A stretch of 64,000 nucleotides of DNA from assembly GCA_027487485.1 (NCBI GenBank), contig JAIYDN010000112.1, forward strand, positions 186,001 through 250,000. The letters are read 5' to 3'. The DNA is from Planctomycetaceae bacterium. GTDB lineage: Bacteria; Planctomycetota; Planctomycetia; Pirellulales; Pirellulaceae. Both the position numbers and the translations under genes were made by a program. The notes under the pieces are model-generated. The model was not told the origin of the DNA, ran no database searches, and worked only from the letters and a program-made list of their open reading frames with translations. This document shows positions 36,701 through 45,756 of this stretch, piece by piece; positions within the stretch are counted from its first letter, which is position 1; every line of letters starts with the position of its first letter.

Positions 36701-39700
36701 CAGCGACCTGCGAGACGGCGGTCGCCAGTTACGGATCCGGTTGGGCGACATAGAGAACCTCGATCGTGACAATGCCAATAAAGAGTATCTGGACATTCTC
36801 TACAGTGCGACCGTTACCAATGACTTTGATAACAATGCCGGTACGGCTTTGCGGAACACCGCCGTGTTCACTCACTCAACGGGAAACACATCGGCTAGCA
36901 CATCCTTGGCCGTCGTCGAACCGTCGCTTGACGTGATCAAGAGCTGGAGATCCACGCGTGTCGATGCTCTCGACAAGGTAACTGTCTCGATGGACGTTCG
37001 TGCTTCAACCAACAGTGGGGCAACTGCATACGATGTGCTCGTTTCGGAGACGCTCCCTGCTGGCGTGACTTATGTTCCAGGATCGCTTCGTTTGGTTTCT
37101 GGTAACGTAAAACCGATGTCGATCGATGATCGTGATGGATCGCTCCAGTTGGCCTGGAATGCGATCGCAATCGGTCAGACTAGCCGATTTGAATACGATG
37201 TGATCGTCCATGGCGACGTCCATGCTGGTGCGACGCTCACGAACCACGCAACCGTACAATGGTCCAGTCTGAGTGGGGATCCTGGCCAGATTGCCAAGAG
37301 CAACGCGCTAAGCTTCGAACGCAACGGTGATGCCAAAAGTCCAGGAACTTTTGCCAACGATTACATCAAGACGATTGCGTCGACGATTCAAATCGCCCCG
37401 GTTAAGTTGACGTTGAACCTTGTTGAAACAAGCCATCCGGCAACAACCGGGGCCGATGTCACCATCGGCGAACAAGCAATTTTCGAGATCGTGGCCGTCA
37501 TTCCTGAAGGGGTCCACCAGCTCCGGCTGATTGGCATAACGTCGAATCTCGATCCGCTTGTCTTGCTGGAATCCTTAGAATTGATTTCTATCGGAAAGAA
37601 TCTTTCGGGCGACAAGATCCGAACAGGTCTACAAGCAAAACACAACGGAAATTCTGAAGTGTTCATGGACCTAGGGTGGGTGAAAAACCAAGCCGACAAC
37701 GTTGCTTCCGATGGAGATAAGCTTGTGTTCCGAATGGTAACACGCATACCCAACGATCCAGCGAATCAAACGGGCGATCGCTTGCGAACCGATATTCGAA
37801 TGGACTTTCAATACGGGGAAGCTTCCGCGATCCAAGCTCTCAACTTAGTCGAGCCTGACCTGCGATTAACGCAAAAGATCAGTCTTACCGGAGTCGATGC
37901 TAAAGACATCGTGGAAGCCACGATCCAAGTAGAACATTCGGCCAACAGCAGCAGCTCAGCGATGGAACTTGAACTAGACGGATGGATCGAAGGTACCGGA
38001 CTCACTCTGATTCCTGGATCCATCGAAGTGGTCAATGGAAGCCTGCTACCTGCAATTGACGATCAAGGACGCTCCTTGCGCATCGGCACCCACGAATTAG
38101 TGCGAGGTGCAATTCTGTCCATCCGATACAAACTTCAGGTCTCAGAAAGCGTGATGCCGGGCGACCTGTTCCAGCTGCCAACGACACTCAAGTGGACCAG
38201 CATCAAGGACGACGGGGCAAGATCCTACACGACTAAGTCAAATGCCTTCGTCCAAGTCAATTCCAACTCGCTGGTCGGCTCCGTCACCGTGGATACCAAC
38301 CAAGACGGAATCCAACAGGCAGGGGATTTTGGTGTCGGAGATGTTGAGGTCCAACTGACGGGGATCGATCATCTCGGCAACAAGATCGAGCGTTCTGTAC
38401 TCACTGACGGAAATGGCAAGTTCGTGCTGGATGGGCTCAGGCCAGGAGTGTACGCACTGAAGGAGACTCAACCCGAGTTCCTGTTTGATGGTCTTGATTT
38501 CGTAGGGGCAGCCAAAGGACTTGTATCCAACGACGCGGTGACCGAGATCCAATTAGCCAAAGGAAGCAATGGTGTCTTTGGTGGTTATCGCTTCACGGAA
38601 TCACCGCTCACCTGGATTTCAGGAACCGTCTTCGTGGATGAAGACCAGAATCGAATGCTGGGTCAAGCCGAACAAGGGATCGAAGGAATTTTGGTCACGC
38701 TGGTCGGTACCAATGAACTAGGCAATCTCATCGAGCGCAAAACGTGGACCAACGATCGAGGTTACTATGTCTTTGGTTATCTTGATCCAGGCACGTACTC
38801 TGTAATCGAAGGTGACACACCCGATTACTTCGACGCTTCGGAGCAACTTGGAAATCGCGGCGGAGTCGTATCCAATGATCGCTTCGATAGGGTGCGCGTT
38901 ACGGCGGCGAAGCCAGGAAGTCACTACAACTTCGGCGAATACAAGCCTGGTACTATCCGAGGGCAAATCTACATTGATTACGACCGCGATGGAGTTCTCG
39001 ATAACAAAGATGGCCTCGTATCCAATGTGGACATTCAAATCACGGGCATTGATGATTTAGGAAACAAAATCGAAAGGTACACCGTCACAGATAAACTTGG
39101 ATCCTATTCTTTCGAATCATTGCGTCCAGGAGTCTACGACATCCAGTCGCAATCGATCGAAGGTTTGGAAAGCAGCGTTTCCAACGTGGGCATTTTTAAT
39201 GGCGGTTCAAGCTCCAACGCAGCTAGCGGCGTGGGTGTACCCGATGGTTTCCGCTCGATTCGATTGTCGGCAGGTGCAGTTGGCAACTCTTTCAATATCG
39301 GTCACGTCGACCCAAGCTATGAATCCACCCTGGCTGGCTCTGCCTTTCAACGCACCATCGTTATCAACGGAACCAACGCTGCCGATTCCATCGTGGTTGC
39401 CATGACCGGTCAAGGTGGGCAGGTACAAGTGAATGATCGCAAATACGATTTTGACGCCAGCGAAACCTTATCGATTCGAATCATGGGAAGCTTCGGCGTG
39501 GACTCGCTCGACTTCACAGGGAGCGAGAACAAAGAATCGATCGATCTGCGCCGTGGTTCGGCCAGGATCACAGGAACCTGGTTTGAGTCACTGATTTACG
39601 GCATGGAAAACATGCAGTTCACGGGGGGCGGAAACGAGGACTTGGCCAGATTCTACGATACGCCTGAGAACGATCTCTTTCAGGCACTGCCGTTCACCGG

Positions 39701-40892
39701 CTGGATGTCCGGCGAAGGTTATAAAAACTCCGTGAGCGACGTTCATCGCATCTACGCTTACGCAACGAAGGGAACCGATGAAGCAACATTGACCGGGTCG
39801 GCTGGTCAAAAGGATGACTTCAACGCTTCTCCCGAGGTATCGAAACTCGACGGGGATTCCTATTATCTTTACACTTCTGGCTTTGATTCCACATTCGGAA
39901 ATGCAACGGATGCATTAGACCGAGCCCACTTGTTTGGTTCGATAGGGGACGACAGGCTTACCACGGATGAAAAAGCCACCGTCTTAGAATCCAATTCGTT
40001 CCGCGTCACGGCAAATGGCTTCTCTTACGTGTTGGCGTCGGCGTCCGAAGGTGGGAAGGATTCGGCCGTGATGACGGGCTCCAGCGGCGACGATCGCCTT
40101 TCCTCTCGTCCATTAGAGGCGTCGTTCCAAATGCCAAATGCTATGGTCAAGGCCATTGGCTTTGAAAACATGGTCGTACAGGCATCGGCGGGATACGATG
40201 TTGCCACGTTTTATGATTCTCATTACCAAGACACATTCACAGCCAACCCAGCCGAAGCAATCCTTCGCAATGCAACAGGAGTTGTTCAGGCAATTGGGTT
40301 CGAACAAGTGACTGCTCTGATGGAAGCGGGTGGCGATGATGTTGCTGTCCTTCGAGGTTCCACTTCGGTAGAAACCTTCAAGGCTTCACCTACTTCTTGG
40401 AGCCTAACTGGAATTGGATACATCCTTTCTGGTAGCGGTTTCACCAAGGTCACCAGCTACGGTGACGCCAACGACTTAGCCTACCTTTATGACTCTGCGT
40501 TCAACGACGTCTTGGAATTAACCGCCGGTTCGGCAGTTCTTTCAGGCCAACGATTTCAGAACGAGGCCTTTGGTTTCGGGAAAGTGAATGCAGAGGCCCA
40601 GGGCGGGTTCGATCGCGTTCTGTTCTTTGATTCGATCGTTCGCTCTACGGTTCGGTACAACGAGCAAAAGACAACGGTGTTTGGCCAAGGTTTCAGCCAC
40701 AACGCAACAGGGTTCGATACTGTCGATGCCTACTATGCCGACTTGAATGGATTGGACAATGTGGAGCTTTCAGGTCGAGTCGCCTACGCGATGTTGGTTT
40801 CGGACCTTGCACGGGCCAGGTTCAAGCTAAGTCTTCGAACGTCTGCAGCAGCACCGATGATCGATCTGAAAACCCGAGTTGATAGGCTTTAG
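33771..40892 (+). CDS. Giant surface protein: DUF11 and SdrD-B-like repeats plus a novel C-terminal repeat
   Basis: The 2373-aa protein starts with a basic stretch and ESLELRALMAAD, which resembles the LEPR-XLL start motif of large exported planctomycete proteins. The first 1500 residues are beta-sandwich units of the DUF11 kind (GDQVRFRIVVSNTGLGS). Three SdrD-B-like/CnaB-type repeats follow (about 1502, 1614, 1726), each with DxxxDG Ca-binding-like turns and a PGxYxLxE end. From about 1862 to the end there are about six 63-70-aa units (GFxxVxAxAxxGxDxAxLxGS). No sorting signal is seen at the C terminus. It probably forms a fibre or adhesin outside the cell. Confidence 0.88.
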   Translation: MSKKRLRPVRKSPIESLELRALMAADAGVLWNNSDVQALISETQNVELRFDNVGSNPGFGPFVDLVLPTYGKDDAGGLSFVAGSAKLLDNPLKETVTKFDSNGRALHPLAKDTAGNPLVLIGNPGYQLVVLELPFGSYVADQPQVQIDMQLAIDSNATIGQSLPVLAAGGFRYGNDPLNNPTKDPSIRGITTTLNVIPNVLKTQLEYIGPENETTTGKNFLRGYRVLVDIAQGAEVSNLQIMNQLDSNQAFVGISKETWSEGDFTVVKSPEIGIATEENHLIIGLPDSKGVPGLDGSYIVNFFIPETDASNSPVIDTVLAQNSVSRFFSQVKADWKIPSSIDNSKSEFLSVSSDAVPHVLQNKVIATQVSARTVKDVNAKSLGPGDLLEYAIDFQVSDFASLNNVSILVQIPNGLAIVEPSPVPFTLTGVEGFKSSKPTISQFGLKALPTLESGATPYVFDLTQELKALGLDGTLHGASTARGQGTGVTGRLTFQATVLDQFESPIASGDLSVDERDQFLLNAFATGSTVEPESLATTKSIAADDSRSLSTILPGDFQTSVYAINGLTVTSSLQASAGDLVTYRVRRVIRSSDVEDLVLSSFLPLPVHKLQSLNWGESKAKPSSGLLQLGPDDSFHRLYGALPSINLDAKNNRLALSYKDFDSDENESTVVDLLLTVAIEDSPFADGMWLTKVANATIGSSNHGSFSQNALTSIQYTRPVLSIVKGVAGSDNPNAVISPAASLDSNITGVDAGDQVRFRIVVSNTGLGSRGAYDTVIKDTLPIGYSIPKSGLELTVTDGFNRPIKYLAEGKGESESLFGLGLRLPEPILNARTDTESNQVIVSYVLQLNETARANTTLTSEASIVRYAAMPNGQNYVTEKVADSATTRTSNAFALHTLISTDQAQTSGTRVVIGETATFRARVTLPEGKISAANLQVNLPRGVAIQQILDISASDQLIFAGTSLKEIIANAVIVDTSSDLRDGGRQLRIRLGDIENLDRDNANKEYLDILYSATVTNDFDNNAGTALRNTAVFTHSTGNTSASTSLAVVEPSLDVIKSWRSTRVDALDKVTVSMDVRASTNSGATAYDVLVSETLPAGVTYVPGSLRLVSGNVKPMSIDDRDGSLQLAWNAIAIGQTSRFEYDVIVHGDVHAGATLTNHATVQWSSLSGDPGQIAKSNALSFERNGDAKSPGTFANDYIKTIASTIQIAPVKLTLNLVETSHPATTGADVTIGEQAIFEIVAVIPEGVHQLRLIGITSNLDPLVLLESLELISIGKNLSGDKIRTGLQAKHNGNSEVFMDLGWVKNQADNVASDGDKLVFRMVTRIPNDPANQTGDRLRTDIRMDFQYGEASAIQALNLVEPDLRLTQKISLTGVDAKDIVEATIQVEHSANSSSSAMELELDGWIEGTGLTLIPGSIEVVNGSLLPAIDDQGRSLRIGTHELVRGAILSIRYKLQVSESVMPGDLFQLPTTLKWTSIKDDGARSYTTKSNAFVQVNSNSLVGSVTVDTNQDGIQQAGDFGVGDVEVQLTGIDHLGNKIERSVLTDGNGKFVLDGLRPGVYALKETQPEFLFDGLDFVGAAKGLVSNDAVTEIQLAKGSNGVFGGYRFTESPLTWISGTVFVDEDQNRMLGQAEQGIEGILVTLVGTNELGNLIERKTWTNDRGYYVFGYLDPGTYSVIEGDTPDYFDASEQLGNRGGVVSNDRFDRVRVTAAKPGSHYNFGEYKPGTIRGQIYIDYDRDGVLDNKDGLVSNVDIQITGIDDLGNKIERYTVTDKLGSYSFESLRPGVYDIQSQSIEGLESSVSNVGIFNGGSSSNAASGVGVPDGFRSIRLSAGAVGNSFNIGHVDPSYESTLAGSAFQRTIVINGTNAADSIVVAMTGQGGQVQVNDRKYDFDASETLSIRIMGSFGVDSLDFTGSENKESIDLRRGSARITGTWFESLIYGMENMQFTGGGNEDLARFYDTPENDLFQALPFTGWMSGEGYKNSVSDVHRIYAYATKGTDEATLTGSAGQKDDFNASPEVSKLDGDSYYLYTSGFDSTFGNATDALDRAHLFGSIGDDRLTTDEKATVLESNSFRVTANGFSYVLASASEGGKDSAVMTGSSGDDRLSSRPLEASFQMPNAMVKAIGFENMVVQASAGYDVATFYDSHYQDTFTANPAEAILRNATGVVQAIGFEQVTALMEAGGDDVAVLRGSTSVETFKASPTSWSLTGIGYILSGSGFTKVTSYGDANDLAYLYDSAFNDVLELTAGSAVLSGQRFQNEAFGFGKVNAEAQGGFDRVLFFDSIVRSTVRYNEQKTTVFGQGFSHNATGFDTVDAYYADLNGLDNVELSGRVAYAMLVSDLARARFKLSLRTSAAAPMIDLKTRVDRL

Positions 40893-40921
40893 ACCAAAGT
40901 GCTTCCGAGCATCGTCTGCCT

Positions 40922-40961
40922 TGGGCACTATTCTTGTGAACGAAAATGAGAATAGTGCCCA
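40922..40961. terminator. Hairpin between convergent genes
   Basis: TGGGCACTATTCT pairs perfectly with AGAATAGTGCCCA (13 bp) around a 14-nt loop. It lies between the surface protein stop and the end of the convergent glycosyltransferase gene, whose stop codon is inside it. There is no strong T tract, so termination is likely but not certain. Confidence 0.6.
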
Positions 40962-43900
40962 CGCGATGGGTCCCATAGATAGGCATTCCATAAATACGTT
41001 CGGTACTTGAGTTCGCAGTTCTTCCGGAGAAACAACTCAAACCTTGCACCAGGATATTCCCATCGAAGGTTTTTTCCACGCGCGCGAAATTTCTCGCGAT
41101 TGATGAGAATCCAAATCCGACCTCCGTTGGAGATCTCCGACTTGAGACTATCAAGATTGGAAACCATTTTGGCCCCACCATTCCGATCGATCAACTGTCC
41201 GTCTTGCATCACCGCAAAATCGTACAGCAATGGAATCGAAACGTCGAAGTCCACTTTGCCGTTCTCGATCAATCCAGCATGCGTATGAGGTTCCGAAATC
41301 GCAACTTGGTCTCCAGGTCGTAGTTGGGAATGCACAAAACGCACGCAACCGGTCGAGTCCCCAAGAAGACTCAATTCATAACTACCAACAAGCCGCCATG
41401 GTGAGAAAGAAGCGACACACCCCACAGCAATGATTGCCGTTGATACTGAAAGTTGAGCGCGATAGAGGAACGGTTGCCGCTGGCCTGCGAACACCCAACT
41501 CGACAACATCAATAACCCTTGCCGAATACTCTCGACGCTCAGCAAAATCCAGGCAGGAATCAGCCAATACTGATAACGAAGGCTGACATTGGTAACCAGC
41601 AAGTTCGTCATGAGCACTCCTGTAAGAAGGAAACCTAAAAGGGCGATGGTGTTTCGATTTCCTGCTTTCCACAAGAATGGGGCACCCAAAAGCAAAAAGG
41701 CGCTCAACACCACGTGCAATCGAGAGTAGCCAATGAAAACACTCAAGAGATTATAGGGCTGCCAAAAATGCGGCTTGACGGTCGCCTCCACCGAGGGTGA
41801 CACTCCCTCCGTTCTGGTTAAGCACAAGGTCTGAAACGCAAGAAAATCAACTGCAATAATCGCCACTGCCATGCAGGCAACAGCAAAAAGTCTTGCATTG
41901 GCTCGCCAGCCAAGATCCTTGGCAAAAACCAGATAACACAACAGCATGGGAATTGCCATGGTCGCGGTGATTTCTTGGCTGAGAACGGCTGCGGCAAACA
42001 GAATGATGGTACCGACACGATACGCTTGCCGTTGCTGGGTCACGAATCCTAAACAGAACACGTACATCGTCCACAACGCAAAGAACTGCTGGATTTGATA
42101 GAAGCGAATCACATGCCCCGTGAAGACCTCAAGCGGGTGGATCGACATCAATAGCATGGCCATAGCCCCGACCCATCTGCTTCCCATCAACCGAGCGCCG
42201 AAAAGATAGGTAAGCCACACGGTTGCGACACTCCAACCCACCGATTGCAGTCGAAGGCTCCAAAGATTGCCGCCGAACGGATAAGCAATAGCAGCAGTAA
42301 TGTAATGAAACAGAGGACTCCGAGTGTAATAAACTCCGTCTGCTTCGAACTCCGGAGTTCCCGTCTCCAAGATCGATAACACCGCTTGAGTGGACGCGTA
42401 TTCATCATCGTCCAGCGGCTGAAGATCCAGCTTGTAAGCCCGCAGAAAAATGCAGAGCAACGTTATCCAGATAAGGAGATGTGGCCAAAATCGACTTGTG
42501 GGTAGCTCAACCAACGACTTCGACATTTGGCGAACACCATCCCAAAGGCTGTGTGACAAGGTGCGTTCTGCCAATGAACAAACAGCTACCAACGCCATGG
42601 CCGAAATCGTCAGACCCAAAGAAATCGACCAGCCAGTCCCTTGATCGACCCAAATGGATTCACTACGTTCTCGCCAACTGACGAACACTAATAAAGATGT
42701 TGCGAAGCCAATGATTCCAATGAACAGCATGCCAGCAAGAAAATCATGTGACTTGGCAAGTTGATCGAGGTAACTTCTCCCGTGTCTCAAGGGCATAGCT
42801 AAACCGGCCAGAATGATCGCCAAGCTGGTCAATGCCATAACACCCATCGATTCGGCAACAACACGATTATGACTGTTCTTGGATGCAATCAATCCTCGGT
42901 ACTTCAAAGACGGAAGCTTGGACCCAGATTCTGCGACAGGTCCTTCGCAATAGGCATCGACAAATTCCTCTGAGTCATCCAAACAACGCACTTGCCAATC
43001 GCGACTGGCGAGCGATCCTAACTCTGAATTTTTTGTTGTTGTGTACCCGCCGTCTACAGCGATCTGCGGGGCCCAATTTGCATCTTGTTTCCCGACGCAA
43101 CGGATTTCGATGGTGTTGCTGCCGCGATGCAAAAGGGGAGCGATGCTGTAGGCGAAATAGCCACCCACGGCGCGGTCGCGTTTCAGCGAGTTCGGAATAG
43201 GAGGTTCTGGAAAGTAATCTGGGCGACTGGGAGTCCGGCGCGATTCGGCAAGAGTGCGTGCGGGATCGTAAACTCCGGCTGGTTCGCTTCGATTGGTGGT
43301 CCGTTTGTATTGAAAGGGCATGTTATGCATCGGATTAGCTGGAATAAACTCCTCCAACTTTTGATCCGCTTTACGGGGCGATTCAAACGCATCGCCAACA
43401 AAAAAACTTCCCACTTCGTCCGGATCTAGAAGTTCGGGGTTTGCGACAGGATCGATCGCAGCCGATTTCCCCAAAATCCACTCCCCCGCGTCCTGGTCCG
43501 AGGGATTCGCCGCGGGTGCACTGACTCGTTGGTCATTGATGTAGATCTCCAAAGGTCGATTGGTAATCAATCGCATCCATGCTTCGTCGATTTCGTGTTC
43601 CACTTGCCATTTCTTGATAAAAATGACGGCAGAGGTTGGATTCGCCGAAGGATGTCTCAACCACGACCCGCCGAAAGGTTGGGAGAAGATGGCTTCCGGA
43701 ACAATACGCTGCACCTGAGTTTTTTGTCCATCGCATAGAATTGCTTGCTTCCATTCTTTGTCCCAGTAGAACGTTTCCGTCCAATCGAGAGACTGAGGGC
43801 CAAGCGGGCAGGGTTCTCCTAGCCAGTCCTCGCCACTACGGATCGCGATCGTTTCGCCGCTCCAAAGTTCGATCTCTCCATGAAAGTTCACCATGGCCGG

Positions 43901-44416
43901 TATCGATCTCGATTCCGTTTCGATGCATACCACGTTTTCGCCGATCTGGAAGGAAGGCGTTAGATCAAAGTACAGCGGCAGCTGAGAATTGTCATGCCCT
44001 GACCATTGATACTCGCGAGGGAAATTCAGCGCCATCGTGGGTTCATGCGGATGGAGCATTTGTCCGCGTTCGCTGCTTCCACTTTGGAAAGCCCGAGTAG
44101 GACGCCATAAATACATCCGCCCCATGGGATTGCGATTAACCGATACCTCGCACCCTCCCTGGGATGCGATTGCAATCCAAGCATGCTTGACTTGGCTGGT
44201 GAGACAAAATCGCTTTCGGAAGTAGCCTGCACGCGAAGGATCGCCAGACGCACGGATCCATTGCCCTTCCAAAGTCAGGTTCCGCAAAGGTTGGTCCTTG
44301 GTCAGCCGCCATTCAGCCAGGAAGTAACCACCAAGCAGCACAAAGCCTACCCAAACAAGGAGCAATCGAGTCCAAGAACTTGCGCACCATCGTGTGATTC
44401 GAACGGAATGGGTCAC
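40928..44416 (-). CDS. GT-C membrane glycosyltransferase with N-terminal beta-sandwich region
   Basis: About 1162 aa. A first membrane span is followed by a large extracytoplasmic region (to about 530) with beta-sandwich, sugar-binding-like features (FRKRFCLTSQVKHAWIAIAS) like the N domains of rhamnosidases. Then about a dozen membrane spans form a PMT_2/ArnT-like GT-C domain, with the acidic loop LQPLDDDEYAS that normally holds the catalytic Asp. The enzyme would use a lipid-linked sugar donor in the periplasm. I start at the GTG at 44416, which overlaps the previous stop (GTGA); a TTG at 44446 is also open. Last gene of the five-gene operon. Confidence 0.8.
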   Translation of the reverse strand: MTHSVRITRWCASSWTRLLLVWVGFVLLGGYFLAEWRLTKDQPLRNLTLEGQWIRASGDPSRAGYFRKRFCLTSQVKHAWIAIASQGGCEVSVNRNPMGRMYLWRPTRAFQSGSSERGQMLHPHEPTMALNFPREYQWSGHDNSQLPLYFDLTPSFQIGENVVCIETESRSIPAMVNFHGEIELWSGETIAIRSGEDWLGEPCPLGPQSLDWTETFYWDKEWKQAILCDGQKTQVQRIVPEAIFSQPFGGSWLRHPSANPTSAVIFIKKWQVEHEIDEAWMRLITNRPLEIYINDQRVSAPAANPSDQDAGEWILGKSAAIDPVANPELLDPDEVGSFFVGDAFESPRKADQKLEEFIPANPMHNMPFQYKRTTNRSEPAGVYDPARTLAESRRTPSRPDYFPEPPIPNSLKRDRAVGGYFAYSIAPLLHRGSNTIEIRCVGKQDANWAPQIAVDGGYTTTKNSELGSLASRDWQVRCLDDSEEFVDAYCEGPVAESGSKLPSLKYRGLIASKNSHNRVVAESMGVMALTSLAIILAGLAMPLRHGRSYLDQLAKSHDFLAGMLFIGIIGFATSLLVFVSWRERSESIWVDQGTGWSISLGLTISAMALVAVCSLAERTLSHSLWDGVRQMSKSLVELPTSRFWPHLLIWITLLCIFLRAYKLDLQPLDDDEYASTQAVLSILETGTPEFEADGVYYTRSPLFHYITAAIAYPFGGNLWSLRLQSVGWSVATVWLTYLFGARLMGSRWVGAMAMLLMSIHPLEVFTGHVIRFYQIQQFFALWTMYVFCLGFVTQQRQAYRVGTIILFAAAVLSQEITATMAIPMLLCYLVFAKDLGWRANARLFAVACMAVAIIAVDFLAFQTLCLTRTEGVSPSVEATVKPHFWQPYNLLSVFIGYSRLHVVLSAFLLLGAPFLWKAGNRNTIALLGFLLTGVLMTNLLVTNVSLRYQYWLIPAWILLSVESIRQGLLMLSSWVFAGQRQPFLYRAQLSVSTAIIAVGCVASFSPWRLVGSYELSLLGDSTGCVRFVHSQLRPGDQVAISEPHTHAGLIENGKVDFDVSIPLLYDFAVMQDGQLIDRNGGAKMVSNLDSLKSEISNGGRIWILINREKFRARGKNLRWEYPGARFELFLRKNCELKYRTYLWNAYLWDPSRGHYSHFRSQE

Positions 44417-45756
44417 GGATTCTTCGCCTTCCGATGATGAATCCAAGTGCGAACGGGATCGCTCCCTTGCGAGGCAGCGATTGCCGCGTAGCGTTCCGTG
44501 GTTGCTCGGAATATTCGTTTGCTATGGAAGCTCAAACAGTTGGTGGCGATGTCCATCCATTGCGACATAGCCTCCACTTCCGACACTTGATTTTGACGCA
44601 AATAACAAATCTGCAATAGGTAAATAGCTTTGAAGTTGCATGGCTGCCGCTCCAGGACAAGCTTGAATCGATTGGTCGCAAGCTCAGTTCTTCCCGAATT
44701 GAAATCCTGAATGGCATATCGCAGAACCGCCCTTAATGACTCGCGAACGATTGCAGGATCGCTGACTTCAGCCAGTTGTTGAAAGGATTCGAAAGCAACA
44801 TCGTATTGTCCGCGTCGCTCGGTCCCTACGGCATCGAAGAGAGCGGTGTAGTGAGTTGTTCTTCCGAGTCTGGATTCAAGCAAACCTCGTTGTGCGATGT
44901 AATAGGTATCTTGGCCAAGAATTGGCAATCGCAGACACGCCAGATCGAGTTTTTCGAGAGCTTCTTCGTATTGGCGATCGCTGGTCAGGATTGCCGCCTG
45001 TTGGACGTTGCTTGCAGCGCTCATGGTCCTCCCCCAGGCAATGGCGATCACCAGCAACGCCAAGCAAGAAACGACGACCAATGAGACACCGATTCGGCGA
45101 AGAATCACCTCACCTTGGACTTGGATGGAGACCATTAGAAACATAGACCAGCCTAACACTGCCAATGTCCAACCGCGTCGTGAGAACTGACAAAATGCTT
45201 CGCCATATCCAAGCCACAAGATCAGGTCGGACGCTTGGTCGAGCCTGGGAAACCAAGTTGGCTGCGTTGGTACAGTCGCGACCTTGATTTGCCGGGGGAT
45301 ATCATTACTGTAAATCTTGTTGCCCCAAAAGGCATGACCACTTTCGGCACTTAAGTTGATGTCACCTCCTAGCCAAATGAGGTTGTCGTGTTGCATTTGC
45401 AGCCAGGCAGCATCGGCCGAAAGGCGAGGGCTGTAAAGGGTGATCGCATAAGGGAAGGACAGGGCTGTTACCAACATCGTCGATGCAACCACGCTGCTAG
45501 CGATCCCCCATTGCAACCTCCGAATTGCGGTAACGATCATCATCATAACGCCAGCGACCATGATGATCTTGAAAGCCTGAGTGCATTCGGGCTCCGTCGC
45601 TACAATATCCTCGGCCGAGATAGCGTGTCGACGATCGGCCAGAGGAACCGACATCCAGGCAGTTCGAGAACTCAACATGACACACGCAAAACCCAAGACA
45701 GCAAGGCCTACGAATAGCAATCGATTCATGGACGGTATCGAAGGGACATATCTCAC
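44413..45756 (-). CDS. Membrane protein with TPR-like C-terminal domain
   Basis: The 447-aa protein has about five hydrophobic segments in its first 260 residues, a long loop (GDINLSAESGHAFWGNKIY) that is probably periplasmic, and a C-terminal helical-repeat region (LTSDRQYEEALEKLDLACL, GQYDVAFESFQQLAEVS) of TPR type. It starts at a GTG overlapping the HlyD-like gene's stop (GTGA), and overlaps the GT-C gene similarly. It may organise a polysaccharide export or transfer complex; this is inferred from operon context. Confidence 0.75.
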   Translation of the reverse strand: MRYVPSIPSMNRLLFVGLAVLGFACVMLSSRTAWMSVPLADRRHAISAEDIVATEPECTQAFKIIMVAGVMMMIVTAIRRLQWGIASSVVASTMLVTALSFPYAITLYSPRLSADAAWLQMQHDNLIWLGGDINLSAESGHAFWGNKIYSNDIPRQIKVATVPTQPTWFPRLDQASDLILWLGYGEAFCQFSRRGWTLAVLGWSMFLMVSIQVQGEVILRRIGVSLVVVSCLALLVIAIAWGRTMSAASNVQQAAILTSDRQYEEALEKLDLACLRLPILGQDTYYIAQRGLLESRLGRTTHYTALFDAVGTERRGQYDVAFESFQQLAEVSDPAIVRESLRAVLRYAIQDFNSGRTELATNRFKLVLERQPCNFKAIYLLQICYLRQNQVSEVEAMSQWMDIATNCLSFHSKRIFRATTERYAAIAASQGSDPVRTWIHHRKAKNP

